Source of the DNA: Bifidobacteriaceae bacterium UBA2724
Lineage (GTDB): Bacteria; Actinomycetota; Actinomycetes; Actinomycetales; Bifidobacteriaceae
Direction: 5' to 3'
NCBI GenBank assembly: GCA_002353815.1
Contig: DEKK01000012.1
Span: 62,001 to 126,000 of the forward strand
Length of the DNA stretch: 64,000 nt
How positions within the stretch are numbered: position 1 is the stretch's first letter; each line of letters begins with the position of its first letter. Shown in pieces: positions 63,707 through 64,000 of this stretch. Position numbers and translations under genes: made by a program. The notes beneath the pieces are model-generated. The model saw nothing but the letters and a program-made list of their open reading frames with translations, made no database searches and was not told where the DNA came from.

Positions 63707-64000
63707 CGGCGCACCGCCAATCTATTGGACAGGTATGTGGTCAGCAGGCCGATGGGGATGATGAGGATCACGTAGCCCAAGGCGAAGATGAAGAAGATCT
63801 GCAGAATCTGGCTGGCGTGGAACTCGATCATGTCGCTCATGACCGACGACGTCTCCGTCGTGACGGAGGCGGCCGCCGCAACGGTCGAGTTCTTGATGAG
63901 GGCGATGAGCGTATTGCCCATCGGTGCCACGGAACCGCGGAACGCCTGCGGCAGGATGACCTGCGAGGCGGACTGCCAGAACGACAGCCCCAGCGCACGG
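63703..64000 (-). CDS. Amino-acid ABC transporter permease, GluC-like, 3' part only
   Basis: The visible C-terminal 98 residues contain the EAA loop RALGLSFWQSASQVILPQAF, VAPMGNTLIALIKNSTVAAA and a last span (FFIFALGYVILIIPIGLL), typical of the second permease of glutamate-type importers. The start lies beyond the window. The stop overlaps the GluD-like ATG by four bases, so the two are coupled and form a heterodimeric channel. Confidence 0.88.
   Translation of the reverse strand, partial: RALGLSFWQSASQVILPQAFRGSVAPMGNTLIALIKNSTVAAAASVTTETSSVMSDMIEFHASQILQIFFIFALGYVILIIPIGLLTTYLSNRLAVRR

Overview
This is a high-GC actinobacterial chromosome segment, most probably from a Bifidobacterium. The evidence is two WhiB-type Fe-S proteins, CarD, an ANTAR response regulator with its PdtaS-type kinase, UPF0182, the eno-ftsB-DUF501-ppx order, paired LCP proteins, glycogen genes (glgX, glgB), and the frequent GTG starts and ATGA gene overlaps. 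The species cannot be named from this window. I see no rRNA, CRISPR array or complete insertion sequence.

Layout. 1-5.6 kb (minus): the 5' end of glgX, a NIF3-family gene, polA and the PdtaR-like ANTAR regulator. 5.8-9.1 kb: a decayed prophage remnant lying against the 3' end of a tRNA-Leu(CAA). It keeps a scaffold-like gene, a small phage gene, a DUF2513 gene, and a MuF head-protein remnant whose C-terminus is a lower-GC EndoU nuclease domain followed, with an ATGA overlap, by a probable immunity gene. 9.5-18.9 kb: a NUDIX-like gene, pyk, terC, uvrB-coaE, rpsA and folD. 19.1-22.2 kb (plus): a metal-type ABC transporter (lipoprotein, ATPase, permease) with an overlapping double palindrome before the ATPase. 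22.2-23.4 kb (minus): ispF and carD. 23.5-28.0 kb (plus): glgB with an apparently leaderless promoter, then an OmpR-type regulator and its kinase. 28.1-30.2 kb: an SOS-type umuD-umuC operon with two LexA-like boxes. 30.4-32.9 kb: comF, a HAD phosphatase and a PF06262-like gene.

33.0-44.2 kb is an envelope cluster: DUF5719 protein, a large membrane glycosyltransferase, a WhmD/WhiB2-like regulator, two LytR-CpsA-Psr proteins, an EccC/EssC-like FtsK/SpoIIIE ATPase without WXG100 neighbours, and a WhiB1-like regulator. 44.5-47.3 kb: the PdtaS-like kinase (probable partner of the regulator at 4.9 kb) and a hemolysin III/PAQR protein. 47.5-58.9 kb (minus): greA, an FKBP isomerase, tRNA-Leu(UAA), ppx, DUF501, ftsB, eno, an alpha/beta hydrolase, mfd, pth and a GNAT gene. 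59.2-64.0 kb (minus): a UPF0182 membrane protein and two overlapping permease genes of a glutamate-type ABC importer, the second cut by the window edge.

Most genes are housekeeping. The least ordinary parts are the MuF-EndoU toxin/immunity remnant, the metal-transport lipoprotein that lacks the usual His ligands, the leaderless glgB promoter, the two mutually exclusive hairpins before the OmpR-type regulator, and the orphan EccC-like ATPase in the envelope cluster.
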